A stretch of DNA of 5,558 nt. It comes from Actinomycetota bacterium. Its GTDB lineage: Bacteria > Actinomycetota > Actinomycetes > Nanopelagicales > Nanopelagicaceae. The stretch is from contig SXRC01000100.1 of NCBI GenBank assembly GCA_005793655.1, positions 1-5,558 on the forward strand, written 5' to 3'. A program made the translations under genes and the position numbers. The notes under the pieces were generated by a model. That model saw only the letters and a list, made by a program, of their open reading frames with translations. It did no database searches and was not told the DNA's origin. This document shows, piece by piece, positions 5,410 through 5,558 of this stretch (positions within the stretch are counted from its first letter, which is position 1; the number at the start of each line of letters is the position of its first letter).

Positions 5410-5522
5410 TTAGTTAAGGTAAAACTTAATTAATACCCTCAGTCCGAAAGGCTGAGGCCAGATGAGAAATTATCTGGGGGCATTGCGGAGGACCTTTCGG
5501 ATATTAGAAACAGGTAAGTGAT
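5410..5522 (+). promoter_or_regulatory. Structured mRNA leader of rpsM (candidate cis-regulatory RNA)
   Basis: The 134-nt rpmJ-rpsM gap is unusually foldable. Hairpin A pairs 5410-5418 with 5425-5433 (nine pairs, one G-U; loop GTAAAA). Hairpin B pairs CCTCAG 5437-5442 with CTGAGG 5452-5457, then, after a bulged U5443, CC with GG around a GAAA tetraloop (5446-5449). Hairpin C abuts it directly: CCAGATGA 5458-5465 pairs with TTATCTGG 5470-5477 around GAAA (5466-5469). The top of hairpin B, TCCGAAAGG (5443-5451), is perfectly complementary to CCTTTCGGA (5493-5501), giving a pseudoknot or alternative helix that ends 10 nt before the rpsM Shine-Dalgarno (AGGT, 5512-5515). A GGAGG at 5487-5491 lies between. 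Position and form suggest ribosomal-protein autoregulation, perhaps by S4 as in the E. coli alpha operon; the ligand is inferred, and no homology to a known family was tested. Confidence 0.6.
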
Positions 5523-5558
5523 ATGGCACGTCTTGTTGGTGTAGATCTTCCTCGTGAA
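5523..5558 (+). CDS. rpsM: 30S ribosomal protein S13 (uS13), N-terminus only
   Basis: Twelve codons reach the window end: MARLVGVDLPRE, the family N-terminus of S13, which contacts the head of the 30S subunit and the subunit bridges. The ATG at 5523 has AGGT at 5512-5515, 7 nt upstream. The position after infA-rpmJ is the standard one for Gram-positive clusters, where rpsM opens the alpha-operon group (usually rpsK, rpsD, rpoA and rplQ follow, outside this window). The remainder of the gene is cut off. Confidence 0.93.
   Translation, partial: MARLVGVDLPRE

Noticed and set aside
5403..5417. Four-codon ORF (ATG to TAA) after rpmJ
   Set aside because: It is too short, has no Shine-Dalgarno, and overlaps the first leader hairpin; it is indistinguishable from chance.
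5487..5491. GGAGG as the rpsM ribosome-binding site
   Set aside because: It is more than 30 nt from the rpsM ATG, too far to direct that start. AGGT at 5512-5515 is better placed; GGAGG may at most be a standby site or part of the leader fold.

Overview
The window is a contiguous piece of a bacterial ribosomal-protein (spc/alpha) gene cluster, with every gene on the + strand: rplF (5' end cut off by the window), rplR, rpsE, rpmD, rplO, secY, adk, map, infA, rpmJ and the first codons of rpsM. All are intact apart from the two cut by the window edges. I see no mobile element, CRISPR array, rRNA or tRNA gene, frameshift or foreign insert.

The proteins look actinobacterial. Bacterial L36 and IF-1 here closely resemble actinobacterial versions as I recall them, S5 carries the long charged N-terminal extension common in that phylum, and SecY has the actinobacterial-looking Cys-x-x-Pro-Ile-Ile-Pro-Asp loop between TM3 and TM4. 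The DNA is clearly AT-leaning by eye and rich in A/T-ending codons, which does not fit classical high-GC actinomycetes. A streamlined low-GC actinobacterium, such as the freshwater acI/Nanopelagicales group, is the best guess. This is an inference, because the gene order alone is shared with Firmicutes.

Layout: positions 1-2105 hold five ribosomal-protein genes packed end to end, three of their four junctions being 1-nt TAATG stop/start overlaps. A 29-nt gap with a strong Shine-Dalgarno precedes secY, which starts with TTG. secY overlaps adk by another TAATG, and map follows adk after one base. Downstream of map is a candidate intrinsic terminator (4902-4942), then a pyrimidine-rich stretch, then infA (TTG start), rpmJ (GTG start), and a 134-nt gap before rpsM.

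Functionally, the cluster couples 50S and 30S proteins (L6, L18, L15, L30, L36, S5, S13) to protein export (SecY), nucleotide homeostasis (Adk), N-terminal Met removal (Map) and translation initiation (IF-1).

The most interesting non-coding feature is the rpsM leader (about 5410-5522). It can fold into three consecutive hairpins, two of them capped by GAAA tetraloops, and the apical nine bases of one are perfectly complementary to a segment just upstream of the rpsM ribosome-binding site. This resembles in logic, though not demonstrably in homology, the S4-binding pseudoknot of the E. coli alpha operon.
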